DNA of 64,000 nucleotides, from NCBI GenBank assembly GCA_002472145.1, contig DKRJ01000004.1, positions 35,824-99,823 of the forward strand. The letters run 5' to 3'. The stretch comes from Clostridiales bacterium UBA7285. GTDB lineage: Bacteria > Bacillota > Clostridia > Peptostreptococcales > Anaerovoracaceae. The notes beneath the pieces are model-generated. The model saw only the letters and a program-made list of their open reading frames with translations. It searched no databases and was not told the DNA's origin. A program made the translations under genes and the position numbers. Every line of letters starts with the position of its first letter. Within the stretch, counting starts at the first letter, position 1. Shown here in pieces: positions 1-8,294 of this stretch.

Positions 1-379
1 CGCCCGAGAGTATTGCGTGCTGGATCGGCGAAGCGCCGCGGTATTTCGGCAAAAGCGAAGCGTGGACGTTTACGCATCCGAATTTCGGAATCGTCAGCAT
101 CTCCGGAGGCAGGATCCTGCCGTATGCCGCGACTATGATGATGTCAGGCTTTACCGCTTTTAGCTCTGACAGGAAATCTGCGTTGCCCTTCAGGCGTTCC
201 GGCTGCTCCACGCGGATACCCATCCCGACGGCTTCTTTTTTTACCGGTCCGATCTCGATCCTGCCGCGGTTCGATGCCCTGTCAGGCTGGGTGACGACCA
301 TTTTTACGTCGCATGTCTCCGCGAGCGCTTTAAGTGAAGGAACGGCAAATCCCGGCGTTCCCATAAAGACGGCTCTCAT
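1..379 (-). CDS. fmt: Methionyl-tRNA formyltransferase, N-terminal part (cut by window edge)
   Basis: Reading the minus strand from the ATG at 379-377 gives an open frame to base 1, so about 126 N-terminal residues are present and the rest lies outside. The start reads MRAVFMGTPGFAVPSL and near residue 107 comes NVHASLLPKYRGASPIQ; both are hallmarks of the formyl-transferase domain, and the second holds the N and H (NxH) used in formyl transfer from 10-formyl-THF. The enzyme formylates initiator Met-tRNA in the cytosol. Its ATG overlaps the def stop as ATGA, so def and fmt are probably translationally coupled. This def-fmt pairing is the usual bacterial one: formylation and its removal are co-expressed. 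Identification is firm; the C-terminal domain cannot be judged. Confidence 0.95.
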   Translation of the reverse strand, partial: MRAVFMGTPGFAVPSLKALAETCDVKMVVTQPDRASNRGRIEIGPVKKEAVGMGIRVEQPERLKGNADFLSELKAVKPDIIIVAAYGRILPPEMLTIPKFGCVNVHASLLPKYRGASPIQHAILSG

Positions 380-888
380 TCTGCGCTGCCCTCTTCTTTT
401 TCTTCTTCGTCAGAGTCTTCCTCTGCCGCCGCAGCCGCGTTCCTGATGTCCGTGGCTTTGTCGATGTACAGGATCCCGTCGAGGTGGTCGTTTTCGTGGC
501 ACATGACGCGTGCACTGAAATCTTCGAATTCGTAGTCCTGCATGACTCCATCCCTGTCGAGCGCTCTGATCCTGATCTTCTGCGGGCGTTCTACCGTGCC
601 GACCAGACCCGGAACGGAGAGACACCCCTCCTCGCCCTTGACGGAGCCTTCCGTATAATAGATCTCCGGGTTTATCATGTAGTAGACCTCGTCCGGCGCC
701 GGCTCGGCGACAAAAATCCTTCTGAGGATGCCGACCTGCGGCCCGGCGATGCCGACTCCGTATTCCGCCCTCATCGTCTCGAGCATGTCGTCCATGATCT
801 CGCGGATATGGTCGTCGACCTCCTTTACAGGTCTGCATTTTTTCCTGAGTATCTCGTCTCCTCTTTCTACCACTTTTCTGAGTGCCAT
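376..888 (-). CDS. def: Peptide deformylase
   Basis: This 170-residue metalloenzyme removes the N-formyl group from nascent proteins at the ribosome exit. All three family motifs are present: GVGIAGPQ (44-51), EGCLSVPG (87-94) with the metal-binding Cys, and HENDH (131-135) with the two metal-binding His and the catalytic Glu. The last 20 or so residues are an acidic Glu/Asp/Ser-rich tail that is not part of the catalytic fold. The start is supported by GGAGGAC just upstream of the ATG. It follows priA by 9 bases and overlaps fmt by 4, giving a priA-def-fmt order seen in many bacteria. Confidence 0.97.
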   Translation of the reverse strand: MALRKVVERGDEILRKKCRPVKEVDDHIREIMDDMLETMRAEYGVGIAGPQVGILRRIFVAEPAPDEVYYMINPEIYYTEGSVKGEEGCLSVPGLVGTVERPQKIRIRALDRDGVMQDYEFEDFSARVMCHENDHLDGILYIDKATDIRNAAAAAEEDSDEEEKEEGSAE

Positions 889-897
889 GCTGTCCTC

Positions 898-2907
898 CTA
901 CATGCTGTACGGGTTCACGTCGACGACCGCCGTGCAGTCGGTTTTTGACGCTGTAAGTTTTTTTATGAAATATGCCAGATAGTACATGTATTCGTTTCTC
1001 CGGCCTCTGCCGCTCTTTATGAGTATATTGTAGCGGAAGTTCGTGCCGCCGTTTCCACGGAAGCGCTCCGTCCTGCGCGGCTCGAATATCGTGTCGCTGT
1101 CTGAGATGCGCGCGCAGAGCAGATACTCCATGCACGAGCGTGCCTCCGCCAGCGCCGTGTCCTCGTTCCCGGAAGTGAATTCGACGACGATCAGATCCGT
1201 AAAAGGCGGATAATCCATCATCCGGCGGAATTCCGCCTCCTTTTCGAAAAATCCGGTGTAATCGCCGCGGACCGCAGCCTGTATCGCAAAGTTCTCCGGG
1301 TTATACGTCTGAACTATGACCCTGCCGCGCGAGTCTCCTCTGCCGGACCGCCCCGCGACCTGAGTTATGAGCTGGAAAGCGCGTTCCGACGATCTGTAAT
1401 CGGGCACGTTCAAAGCGTTGTCCGCCGAAACGACCCCGACCAGGCTGACGTTCCTGAAGTCCAGGCCTTTGGCGACGAGCTGGGTGCCAACTAGTATGTC
1501 CGTCTCGCCTTTGGAGAACGATTTCAGGATCTTCGCCGACCCTCTTCCCTTCTGGGCAGTGTCGAGGTCGAGTCTGGCGACTCTCGCGCCGGGGAAGGCG
1601 TTCTTTACATACTCCTCCACCTGCTCTGTGCCGACTCCCGAGAACTTGATCATTTCGGAGCCGCACTCCGGGCATTTGTCAGGGACCCTGAACTTTCTCC
1701 CGCAGTAGTGGCACACGGCGGCGTTTTCGTATTTATGATATGTGAGAGTAATGTCGCAGTCGGGACATTTCAGCGTGTATCCGCACTGCCTGCACGATAT
1801 CGACGTCGAATATCCGCGCCTGTTGAGAAACAGTATCGCCTGCGAACCAGCCGCAAGCGCCGACGAAATGCCGTCCCTGAGGGAACGGCTCAGTATTTCC
1901 CTGTTTCCCGATCTCAGTTCCTCGCGCATGTCGGCCGTCTCGACAGCCGGAAGAGGAACTCCGTTATACCTGTGTTTAAGTTCCAGAAGTTTATATACCC
2001 CTTCGCGGGCCCGTTCGTATGAGACGACAGACGGAGTCGCGGAGCCGAGTATGAGCACGCCTTTATAGTATTTCAGCCTTTTGGCGGCGATGTCGACCGT
2101 GTCGTACTTAGGAGTCATATCCGACTTATACGTCGATTCGTGCTCCTCGTCCATGACGATCAGGCCGACGTTCTCAAGCGGAGAAAACACGGCGAGCCTG
2201 GCGCCGACTACGATCCTGGCCTCGCCCGACCTTATCCTGACCCATTCGTCAAATCTTTCCCTGCCGGTGAGGCCGCTGTGCATGACAGCCACTATCTTCT
2301 TGCCGAATCTGCCCGTCAGGCGTTCGGTTATCTGCTTTGTCAGAGCTATCTCGGGGACGAGGACGATCGCCGTCCTTCCCTCGGCCAGGACGTCCGCTAT
2401 CGCGCGCATGTAGACCTCGGTCTTGCCGCTGCCCGTCACTCCGTGAAGCAGGAAGATCCTGTTCTCCCGGCGCTTTATGGCTTCGCTTATCTCGAACAGG
2501 CACGCCTGCTGTTCAGCTGTCAGTTCGTCTATGTCCTGCGGCTCGGGCTCCACCTCGCTCACCGGGCGCTTTTCCTTTCCAGGCTTCGCAGGGCGCCCTG
2601 GAGGTATGAAGCACCTCAGCGCGTCAGCATATTTGATGCAGTAGCGCTGCCTCATCCAAACGCACGTCTCGACCATCTCCGGAGTAATCGAAAGCGCCGG
2701 GTCCTCCTCGATCACGTCCTTTATCTTCGATTCGTCGATATCGGGCTTGTCCGCGGTTTCCACGACCCAGGCGCGTTTCTCTTTGTTGCCGGCCGAAAAC
2801 GGCACTTTGACTATGCTGCCCATTCCCACGCTGTCCGGAGCGCGGTAAGTGAACATGGAGTCGGTATGTCTGCTGTTGTTGTCGATAATTACTTTTACGT
2901 ATCCCAT
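898..2907 (-). CDS. priA: Primosomal protein N' (replication restart helicase PriA)
   Basis: PriA is a 3'-5' superfamily 2 helicase that recognises stalled forks and loads the replisome. The 669 residues show Walker A GVTGSGKTE (156-164), the Walker B DEEH (253-256), and four CxxC-type pairs binding two zinc ions (Cys 372, 375, 381, 384, 399, 402, 412, 415). The N-terminal DNA-binding part (YVKVIIDNN...) is intact but the protein is somewhat shorter than the E. coli form (732), mainly in the region before the helicase core, as is common in Clostridia. It begins 3 bases after the asnA stop with a poor ribosome binding site, so translation probably depends on coupling to asnA. Confidence 0.96.
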   Translation of the reverse strand: MGYVKVIIDNNSRHTDSMFTYRAPDSVGMGSIVKVPFSAGNKEKRAWVVETADKPDIDESKIKDVIEEDPALSITPEMVETCVWMRQRYCIKYADALRCFIPPGRPAKPGKEKRPVSEVEPEPQDIDELTAEQQACLFEISEAIKRRENRIFLLHGVTGSGKTEVYMRAIADVLAEGRTAIVLVPEIALTKQITERLTGRFGKKIVAVMHSGLTGRERFDEWVRIRSGEARIVVGARLAVFSPLENVGLIVMDEEHESTYKSDMTPKYDTVDIAAKRLKYYKGVLILGSATPSVVSYERAREGVYKLLELKHRYNGVPLPAVETADMREELRSGNREILSRSLRDGISSALAAGSQAILFLNRRGYSTSISCRQCGYTLKCPDCDITLTYHKYENAAVCHYCGRKFRVPDKCPECGSEMIKFSGVGTEQVEEYVKNAFPGARVARLDLDTAQKGRGSAKILKSFSKGETDILVGTQLVAKGLDFRNVSLVGVVSADNALNVPDYRSSERAFQLITQVAGRSGRGDSRGRVIVQTYNPENFAIQAAVRGDYTGFFEKEAEFRRMMDYPPFTDLIVVEFTSGNEDTALAEARSCMEYLLCARISDSDTIFEPRRTERFRGNGGTNFRYNILIKSGRGRRNEYMYYLAYFIKKLTASKTDCTAVVDVNPYSM

Positions 2908-2910
2908 GCG

Positions 2911-3921
2911 TTAAAGCAGGAAAATATTGTTTTCCCTGCACGTCCTGTCCATATCCTCCGGCCAGACGCTGACCTGGACCTCGCCGATGTGAGCCTTGCG
3001 CAGGAAGAACATGCACAGCCGGCTCTGACCGATGCCCCCGCCTATCGTCAGCGGCAGTTCGTCGTTCATTACGGCTTTGTGATAAGGCAGTCCCCTGCGG
3101 TCGTCCGCGCCTGCGAGTTTCAACTGCCTGTCCATCGACTCGGCGTCGACCCTGATCCCCATCGAAGTGATCTCGAACGACATTCCGAGTATCTCGTTCC
3201 AGAGGAGTATGTCGCCGTTGAGTTCCCAGTCGTCATAGTCAGGCGAGCGTCCGTCGTGCGGCTTCCCCGAGCGAAGCGGCCCGCCGATCTTTTCGACAAA
3301 TACGGCGCCGTAAGCCTTCGTGACGAGATCCTCGCGCTCCTTCGGCGTCTTGTCCGGGTACAGGTCTTCAAGTTCCTGGCTCGTGATGAAATATATCTCG
3401 TTCGGGATCTCCGTGCGGATCTCATGATACAGCCTGTTCACGTAGTCGCCCAGATTCTTGACCGCGTTGTAGATCATCGTGACGGTCGAGTGAAGATACT
3501 CTGTCGTCCGCTCCTCGCGAGTGATCACCTTTTCCCAGTCCCACTGGTCGACGTATATCGAGTGCAGGTTGTCGAGTTCCTCGTCCCTCCTGATGGCGTT
3601 CATGTCGGTATATATGCCGTGGCCCGGCTCGATGCCGTATTTCCCGAGCGCCATGCGCTTCCATTTTGCGAGAGACTGTACGACCTCGACCCGCTTTTCG
3701 CCCAGATCCTTAACGGTAAAATCAACGCGGCGCTCCACGCCGTTGAGGTTGTCGTTCAGACCCGTCTCCGGCGCTACGAAGAGCGGCGCCGACACGCGCC
3801 TGAGGTTCAGCCCGTAGGCGAGTTCCTGCTGGAAATAGTCCTTGATTTTTTTGATCGCCCGCTGCGTCTCCATCGGAGTGATCGCAGGCGAGTAATCCTC
3901 CGGAATGATAAGTTTTGACAT
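2911..3921 (-). CDS. asnA: Aspartate--ammonia ligase (ammonia-dependent asparagine synthetase)
   Basis: The 336-residue protein makes asparagine from aspartate, ammonia and ATP through an aspartyl-AMP intermediate. It belongs to the AsnA family, which has a class II aminoacyl-tRNA-synthetase fold; the N-terminal stretch with QRAIKKIKDYF and the segments SAPLFVAPETGLNDNLNG and IGGGIGQSRLCMF are characteristic. Length matches the family (about 330). AAGGGG precedes the ATG. It sits between queH and priA, with no functional link apparent. AsnA is typical of fermentative Firmicutes and enterics, in contrast to the glutamine-dependent AsnB. Confidence 0.96.
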   Translation of the reverse strand: MSKLIIPEDYSPAITPMETQRAIKKIKDYFQQELAYGLNLRRVSAPLFVAPETGLNDNLNGVERRVDFTVKDLGEKRVEVVQSLAKWKRMALGKYGIEPGHGIYTDMNAIRRDEELDNLHSIYVDQWDWEKVITREERTTEYLHSTVTMIYNAVKNLGDYVNRLYHEIRTEIPNEIYFITSQELEDLYPDKTPKEREDLVTKAYGAVFVEKIGGPLRSGKPHDGRSPDYDDWELNGDILLWNEILGMSFEITSMGIRVDAESMDRQLKLAGADDRRGLPYHKAVMNDELPLTIGGGIGQSRLCMFFLRKAHIGEVQVSVWPEDMDRTCRENNIFLL

Positions 3922-3945
3922 CTCTTTTCCCCTTAAATACCCCTG

Positions 3946-4596
3946 TCAGCGTTTAGAAAATTCGCACCCGCAGTAATCCTGGCGGTACAGACCGTATTCC
4001 CTGGAAAGCTGCACGCTGCGCTGGAACCCGGCCTTCTTCTTGAAGTCGCAGTCCAGGAATTCCACGCCGTATTTTGCGGCGTACCCGCGCGCGATCTCAG
4101 CGATCAGCTTGTAGTTCTTATGCGGGCTGACCGTGAGTGTCGTGGTGAACAAAGGAAATCCCAGCGCCGAAGCTTTCTTTGCCGTCGCCTCGAGTCTCTG
4201 CATGAAGCAGACCTCGCAGCGGGCTCCTCCCTCAGGCTCGTTTTCAAGGCCCTTTACCCTCTCGAGATACGCGGCAGGCTCGTATTCGCCGTCGATATAT
4301 TTAACATCCGCGCACGGATGCCTGCGGTTGAATTCCTCTATGAATCTGATCTGATTCTCGCGGCGTCTGCGGTATTCCGCCGGATCTGTTATACACGGGT
4401 TGAAGTAGAACACCGTGATGTTGTAATCGTCGGCGAGGCGCTCGATTACGGATGTGCTGCACGGTCCGCAGCAGCTGTGAAGGAGAAGCGCCCTCCTGCC
4501 GTACGCGTCCTCAGCCTTTGCGAATCTGCCGTCTGGCGACGTCGCCGCGCCGGTCTGTGCGGTCCCGGCCGCGCATTCTTTTTTTTCGTCGGTCAT
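3946..4596 (-). CDS. queH: Epoxyqueuosine reductase QueH
   Basis: QueH (former DUF208) reduces epoxyqueuosine to queuosine in tRNAs with GUN anticodons, and is a non-orthologous replacement for the cobalamin enzyme QueG. The protein shows LLLHSCCGPC with Cys 42, 43 and 46, a second pair in GARCEVCF, and a C-terminal DYCGCEFS; these supply the iron-sulfur and metal ligands. The frame could open at a TTG at 4611, but the ATG at 4596 is preferred because GAGGTG lies 7 bases upstream, giving 216 residues. The first 35 residues are a variable extension. The tRNA array in this window holds two queuosine targets, tRNA-Asp(GTC) and tRNA-Tyr(GTA). Confidence 0.93.
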   Translation of the reverse strand: MTDEKKECAAGTAQTGAATSPDGRFAKAEDAYGRRALLLHSCCGPCSTSVIERLADDYNITVFYFNPCITDPAEYRRRRENQIRFIEEFNRRHPCADVKYIDGEYEPAAYLERVKGLENEPEGGARCEVCFMQRLEATAKKASALGFPLFTTTLTVSPHKNYKLIAEIARGYAAKYGVEFLDCDFKKKAGFQRSVQLSREYGLYRQDYCGCEFSKR

Positions 4597-4686
4597 TTCG
4601 TCGCACCTCAAAATGCCTGTCGCTTGTCAGAGACCGCGATCGACGGCCTTAACAACGGGCGGATCATAGTTTATTATTATCTTGAT

Positions 4687-4695
4687 ATTATATCA
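4687..4695 (-). promoter_or_regulatory. Extended -10 promoter for queH-asnA-priA-def-fmt
   Basis: On the minus strand the sequence reads TGATATAAT, a perfect TATAAT with the TGn extension. The -35 region (TTTTAA at 17 bp) is poor, which is usual for extended -10 promoters. It lies about 90 bases before the queH ATG. Confidence 0.6.
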
Positions 4696-4723
4696 CAGCG
4701 GACTATCGATTAAAATATTTAAA

Positions 4724-5734
4724 ATGCCCCGGGAATATTCGAAAACGACATATTATCAACGCCTCTGCGATGAGCGCGCCGTCTCTCCGGCGGACCTTTA
4801 CGCCGGGCCGGACGTTCCGGTCAACACGGTCGGCAGAGTCCTGAAAGCAGAGTTCGGCAGGAAGATGGTCAAGCTCGCGCTCGACGGCGGCTTCACGTGC
4901 CCCAACCGCGACGGCACGAAAGGCACCGGCGGATGCGCGTTCTGCTCCGCAGCCGGGAGCGGCGACAACGCGGGAACGATAGACGAGGAGATCGCCCTGC
5001 TTTCGCGGAAATGGCCAGACGCGGGATATATAGCGTATTTTCAGGGCTTCACGTCGACGTACGCCGACGCGGACACTCTGCGGAGGATATACGGAGGCGC
5101 GCTCTCCGACCCCCGCATCGAGGGGATCGCTGTCGCCACGAGGCCGGACTGCCTGCCGGAAGACATCCTCGACCTGCTCTCCGAGATAAACGGGAAAAGA
5201 TATCTCTGGGTGGAACTGGGTCTGCAGACGTCAAACGCTGCCACCGCAGAAAAGATGGGCCTCTGCTACAGCCCGGATGATTTTGTCCGCTCCGCCGGAG
5301 AACTCGGACGAAGGGGGATAAGGACGGCCGCCCACCTGATATTCGGCCTGCCCGGCGAGACGATGGACGATATGCTGGCCTCGGTGCGTTTTGCCGCCGC
5401 AAGCGGAGTCTGGGGCGTGAAATACCACATGCTGAACGTGGTCAAAGGCTCCCGCCTTGCGAGCGAGATGCCAGACTATATGCCGTTCTCGTCTCCTGAG
5501 GAATATATATCTCTCGTATGCGACGCGCTCGAGATGACCCCGCCGGAAACAGTGATCCACAGGATGTCAGCCGACAGCCCCGCCGGAATGCTGATAGCGC
5601 CGAAGTGGGCATACCGCAAGCGCAGGATCATCGACGGGATATACGCCGAGTTGAAGCGCCGCGGGACGTGGCAGGGATCCGGAGCGGAAGAAGCAGATAA
5701 AGCAGATGAAGCATATGATGCGGCCGGAAAATAA
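4724..5734 (+). CDS. YhcC-type radical SAM protein (TIGR01212 family)
   Basis: This 336-residue protein carries the family signature GGFTCPNRDG...GGCAFC, in which the first Cys is spaced widely from the CxxC pair and together they hold a 4Fe-4S cluster. It further has the conserved YFQGFTSTYAD and WVELGLQTS segments and the LIFGLPGET motif of the SAM-binding barrel. The function is not settled; members are often annotated as elongator-protein-3-like. The frame opens upstream at a TTG (4682), but the ATG at 4724 is the first reasonable start, although its ribosome binding site is weak. It is transcribed away from queH and followed after 15 bases by ybaK. The last 15 residues (Glu/Ala/Asp-rich) look non-conserved. 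Confidence 0.88.
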   Translation: MPREYSKTTYYQRLCDERAVSPADLYAGPDVPVNTVGRVLKAEFGRKMVKLALDGGFTCPNRDGTKGTGGCAFCSAAGSGDNAGTIDEEIALLSRKWPDAGYIAYFQGFTSTYADADTLRRIYGGALSDPRIEGIAVATRPDCLPEDILDLLSEINGKRYLWVELGLQTSNAATAEKMGLCYSPDDFVRSAGELGRRGIRTAAHLIFGLPGETMDDMLASVRFAAASGVWGVKYHMLNVVKGSRLASEMPDYMPFSSPEEYISLVCDALEMTPPETVIHRMSADSPAGMLIAPKWAYRKRRIIDGIYAELKRRGTWQGSGAEEADKADEAYDAAGK

Positions 5735-5749
5735 AGAAAAGGGAGTGCG

Positions 5750-6259
5750 ATGATGGGATCGAAGAACAAAGCGCAGAAAAGTGCCAAAGGCATGGAGAAG
5801 ACGAACGTCATGCGTCTGCTCGACGCGCACGGCGTGGAATATGAGGAGTACACTTACGTCGGCACAGGGGCGATAAGCGGGACGGATGTCGCAGAGACGC
5901 TCGGACAGAATCCCGCTCAGGTTTTCAAGACTCTCGTGACGCGCGGAAGATCGGGCGCAAATTACGTCTTTGTCATCCCTGTCGCGAAGGAACTTGATCT
6001 GAAAAAAGCCGCAAAAGCGGCCGGTGAAAAATCAGTTGAGATGGTGAAGTCAAAGGAACTCCTTCCGCTAACGGGATACGTGCACGGAGGATGCTCCCCT
6101 ATAGGGATGAAGAAATTCTTCCCGACGTTTTTCGACTCGTCGGCCGGGGAAGCCGATCCGGTCATCTTCAGCGGCGGGAAGATAGGATATCAGGTAAAGG
6201 TCAGCCTGTCCGACCTGGCAAAGGTCATCAGTTTCAAACTCGCCGACCTCACCGAATGA
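5750..6259 (+). CDS. ybaK: Cys-tRNA(Pro) deacylase, YbaK/EbsC family
   Basis: The 169-residue protein matches the YbaK fold, which hydrolyses Cys mischarged on tRNA-Pro and prevents Cys-for-Pro errors. Recognisable stretches are KTNVMRLLDAHGV at the start, QVFKTLVTRG with the conserved Lys that is essential in YbaK (about residue 59), and GGCSPIGMKK with the nucleotide-contacting Gly-Ser-Pro segment. AAGGGAG lies before the double ATG; the first ATG is taken. It is probably co-transcribed with the radical SAM gene 15 bases upstream. A tRNA-Pro(TGG) gene lies 1 kb downstream in the tRNA array. Confidence 0.92.
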   Translation: MMGSKNKAQKSAKGMEKTNVMRLLDAHGVEYEEYTYVGTGAISGTDVAETLGQNPAQVFKTLVTRGRSGANYVFVIPVAKELDLKKAAKAAGEKSVEMVKSKELLPLTGYVHGGCSPIGMKKFFPTFFDSSAGEADPVIFSGGKIGYQVKVSLSDLAKVISFKLADLTE

Positions 6260-6265
6260 ATCATC

Positions 6266-6347
6266 GCGCGAATGTGCCGCAAATGAGCCGGCGCGCGAAT
6301 AATGTGCCGCGAATGAGCCGGCGCGCGAATGTCTCGCGAATGAGACG
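6266..6347. repeat. Three imperfect 25-30 bp tandem repeats between ybaK and tdk
   Basis: Three copies (6266-6290, 6291-6320, 6321-6347) share a GCGCGAAT...GCGAATGAG(C/A)CG pattern. They fill the whole convergent gap between the ybaK stop and the tdk stop. The frames through it carry no protein signal. Confidence 0.8.
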
Positions 6348-6354
6348 GCGCGGC

Positions 6355-6942
6355 CTATTTGTCGTCCGGGCCCAGGCGCCCGTCGTTGTAATGCTTGCGG
6401 CAGAGCGATATGTACAGGTCGTTTCCGCCTATCATGACCTGCTTGCCGTGTTTGACGATCTTTCCGTCCACGACGCGGGCAACCATCGTCGCCTTGCGGC
6501 CGCACCAGCATATGGTCTTTATTTCCTCTATCTTATCCGCGTAGACGAGCATGTAGTATGAGCCCTCGAACATCTCGTTGCGGAAGTCGTTTTTGAGCCC
6601 GTACGCCAGGACAGGGACCTCGAAACTGTCGACGATCTCGACGAGTTCCAGCACGTGATGCTTCTTCAGGAACTGGCATTCGTCGATCAGCACGCACTCG
6701 ATCTTTTTCTTTTCGTTTTCGCGTATGAACATCTCCAGGATGTTCGTATCCTCGCCGACCAGAAGAGCCTCGCGCTGGACGCCGATCCTGGACGTGATGA
6801 CGCCTGTCCCGTACCGGTCGTCGACGGTCGGAAGGAGCGTCATGACGCGCTTGCCGCGCTCTTCGTAGTTATACGCGACCTTTATGAGCTCGATCGATTT
6901 GCCGGCGTTCATCGTACTGTATCTGTAATATAGCTGCGCCAT
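6355..6942 (-). CDS. tdk: Thymidine kinase (type II)
   Basis: This 195-residue salvage enzyme phosphorylates thymidine with ATP. It has the type II Walker A region STMNAGKS (residues 9-16), the LIDECQFL metal/phosphate motif, and a zinc lasso formed by the ICWCGRKA pair and a later LCRKHY. GGAGG precedes the ATG. It lies directly downstream of the tRNA array, but a strong terminator stands 17 bases before its start codon, so it either depends on read-through or has a promoter not obvious here. Confidence 0.97.
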   Translation of the reverse strand: MAQLYYRYSTMNAGKSIELIKVAYNYEERGKRVMTLLPTVDDRYGTGVITSRIGVQREALLVGEDTNILEMFIRENEKKKIECVLIDECQFLKKHHVLELVEIVDSFEVPVLAYGLKNDFRNEMFEGSYYMLVYADKIEEIKTICWCGRKATMVARVVDGKIVKHGKQVMIGGNDLYISLCRKHYNDGRLGPDDK

Positions 6943-6958
6943 GGGATCCTCCTTTTTT

Positions 6959-6997
6959 AAAAAAAACAGCCTCCCGGCGCTAAGCTTCGGAAAACTG
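6959..6997 (-). terminator. Rho-independent terminator of the tRNA array
   Basis: On the minus strand CAGTTTTCCG and CGGGAGGCTG form a 10-bp stem (with G-U pairs) around an 11-base loop and run straight into eight T residues. It lies 9 bases past the CCA end of tRNA-Phe, and its T-run abuts the tdk ribosome binding site. Confidence 0.85.
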
Positions 6998-7005
6998 CTT
7001 TTAAA

Positions 7006-7081
7006 TGGTGCTCAGACTCGGAATTGAACCAAGGACACGGGGATTTTCAGTCCCCTGCTCTACCTACTGAGCTATCTGAGC
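7006..7081 (-). tRNA. tRNA-Phe (GAA)
   Basis: The acceptor strands GCTCAGA/TCTGAGC pair fully, the anticodon loop is CTGAAAA, the T-loop is GGTTCAATTCC and CCA is encoded. It is the last gene of the array in transcription order; 76 nt. Confidence 0.97.
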
Positions 7082-7103
7082 ACATCACTCTCTCTTGTTG
7101 ATA

Positions 7104-7180
7104 TGGTGGGCCATCAGGGACTTGAACCCGGGACCTGCCGGTTATGAGCCGGATGCTCTGACCAACTGAGCTAATGGCCC
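7104..7180 (-). tRNA. tRNA with CAT anticodon (Met, or Ile if lysidine-modified)
   Basis: A perfect GGGCCAT/ATGGCCC acceptor stem, anticodon loop CTCATAA and an encoded CCA are seen; 77 nt. The G1-C72 pair argues against the initiator. The CCGG-CTCATAA-CCGG arm resembles both elongator Met and tRNA-Ile2, which cannot be separated by eye. Confidence 0.9.
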
Positions 7181-7197
7181 ACACCTGTTGAAACGAT

Positions 7198-7274
7198 TGG
7201 TCGGGGTGGCAGGATTTGAACCCGCGGCCCACTGGTCCCAAACCAGTTGCGCTACCAAACTGCGCTACACCCCG
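7198..7274 (-). tRNA. tRNA-Pro (TGG)
   Basis: Acceptor CGGGGTG/CACCCCG, anticodon arm ACTGG-TTTGGGA-CCAGT and an encoded CCA; 77 nt. This is the tRNA policed by YbaK. Confidence 0.97.
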
Positions 7275-7288
7275 ATATTTATTAAAAA

Positions 7289-7364
7289 TGGCAGGGGCAG
7301 TAGGATTCGAACCCACGGCACGTGGTTTTGGAGACCACTGCTCTACCAGCTGAGCTATACCCCT
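7289..7364 (-). tRNA. tRNA-Trp (CCA)
   Basis: Acceptor AGGGGTA/TGCCCCT (one G-U pair), anticodon arm GTGGT-CTCCAAA-ACCAC, discriminator G and an encoded CCA; 76 nt. Confidence 0.97.
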
Positions 7365-7373
7365 ATGTCACTA

Positions 7374-7466
7374 TGGCGGAGAAGATGGGATTCGAACCCA
7401 TGCGGCCCTAAAACGAACCCTAACGGTTTAGCAAACCGTCCTCTTCAGCCTCTTGAGTACTTCTCC
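7374..7466 (-). tRNA. tRNA-Ser (GCT)
   Basis: A long class II tRNA (93 nt) with a large variable arm, anticodon arm ACGGT-TTGCTAA-ACCGT, acceptor GGAGAAG/CTTCTCC, discriminator G and an encoded CCA. Confidence 0.97.
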
Positions 7467-7493
7467 AAACGCCGGACAGGCTTGTCAAAGCTT

Positions 7494-7582
<89 letters not shown>

Positions 7583-7601
7583 CCATGGATTCTCCCTAAA
7601 T

Positions 7602-7677
7602 TGGTGACCCATCGGAGATTCGAACTCCGGACACCTTGATTAAAAGTCAAGTGCTCTGCCACCTGAGCTAATGGGTC
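7602..7677 (-). tRNA. tRNA-Lys (TTT)
   Basis: Acceptor GACCCAT/ATGGGTC, anticodon arm CTTGA-CTTTTAA-TCAAG, discriminator A and an encoded CCA; 76 nt. Confidence 0.97.
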
Positions 7678-7686
7678 AGATTACAG

Positions 7687-7761
7687 TGGCTGGGGTAGCA
7701 GGACTCGAACCTACGAATGACGGAGTCAAAGTCCGTTGCCTTGCCACTTGGCTATACCCCA
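7687..7761 (-). tRNA. tRNA-Gln (TTG)
   Basis: Acceptor TGGGGTA/TACCCCA beginning with U1-A72, as is typical of tRNA-Gln, anticodon loop CTTTGAC, and an encoded CCA; 75 nt. Confidence 0.96.
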
Positions 7762-7777
7762 ATGTCATCTTATTAAA

Positions 7778-7854
7778 TGGTGAGCCCATTGGGATTCGAA
7801 CCCAAGGCACACGGCTTAGAAGGCCGTTGCTCTATCCAGCTGAGCTATGGGCCC
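7778..7854 (-). tRNA. tRNA-Arg (TCT)
   Basis: Acceptor GGGCCCA/TGGGCTC with one G-U pair, anticodon arm ACGGC-CTTCTAA-GCCGT, and an encoded CCA; 77 nt. Confidence 0.96.
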
Positions 7855-7873
7855 GTACCAAATTTGAAAAAAA

Positions 7874-7947
<74 letters not shown>

Positions 7948-7953
7948 AAAAAT

Positions 7954-8028
7954 TGGAGCGGAAGACGAGATTCGAACTCGCGACCCTCGCCTTGGCAAGG
8001 CGATGCTCTACCCCTGAGCCACTTCCGC
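7954..8028 (-). tRNA. tRNA-Gly (GCC)
   Basis: Acceptor GCGGAAG/CTTCCGC, anticodon loop TTGCCAA, discriminator T and an encoded CCA; 75 nt. Only 6 bases separate it from tRNA-Gly(TCC). Confidence 0.97.
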
Positions 8029-8044
8029 ACGCTATTTTGAAAAT

Positions 8045-8129
8045 TGGTCGAGGGAGATGGATTCGAACCATCGAAAGCTGAGCTAACGGATTTACAGTCC
8101 GCCCCCTTTAGCCACTCGGGAATCCCTCG
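8045..8129 (-). tRNA. tRNA-Tyr (GTA)
   Basis: Class II tRNA, 85 nt, anticodon loop CTGTAAA, acceptor CGAGGGA/TCCCTCG and an encoded CCA. Its GUN anticodon makes it a queuosine target. Confidence 0.97.
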
Positions 8130-8144
8130 ACATTCTTCAAATTC

Positions 8145-8176
8145 AGTATATCAGATGAACCGGTACGCCAATTCAA
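8145..8176 (-). promoter_or_regulatory. Possible internal promoter in the tRNA array
   Basis: The 86-base gap between tRNA-Thr and tRNA-Tyr is the longest in the array. On the minus strand it holds TGATATACT (an extended -10, TATACT at 8145-8150) with TTGAAT 20 bp upstream. The wide spacer makes this only a candidate. Confidence 0.4.
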
Positions 8177-8215
8177 CATGATATCGTATTATTCAACTTT
8201 CTAACTGCTGTTCGA

Positions 8216-8290
8216 TGGAGCTGGCGAAGGGAATCGAACCCCCAACCTGCTGATTACAAATCAGCTGCTCTACCGTTGAGCCACGCCAGC
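8216..8290 (-). tRNA. tRNA-Thr (TGT)
   Basis: Acceptor GCTGGCG/CGCCAGC, anticodon loop TTTGTAA, discriminator T and an encoded CCA; 75 nt. Confidence 0.97.
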
Positions 8291-8294
8291 GCGA

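Noticed and set aside
2140..3918. 592-codon open frame on the plus strand
   Set aside because: It lies antisense across asnA and priA, both of which are well-supported conserved proteins; its product has no domain sense and results from GC-rich codon bias.
7104..7180. Initiator tRNA-fMet
   Set aside because: The first pair is G1-C72, whereas initiator tRNA has an unpaired position 1-72; the gene is therefore elongator Met or Ile2.
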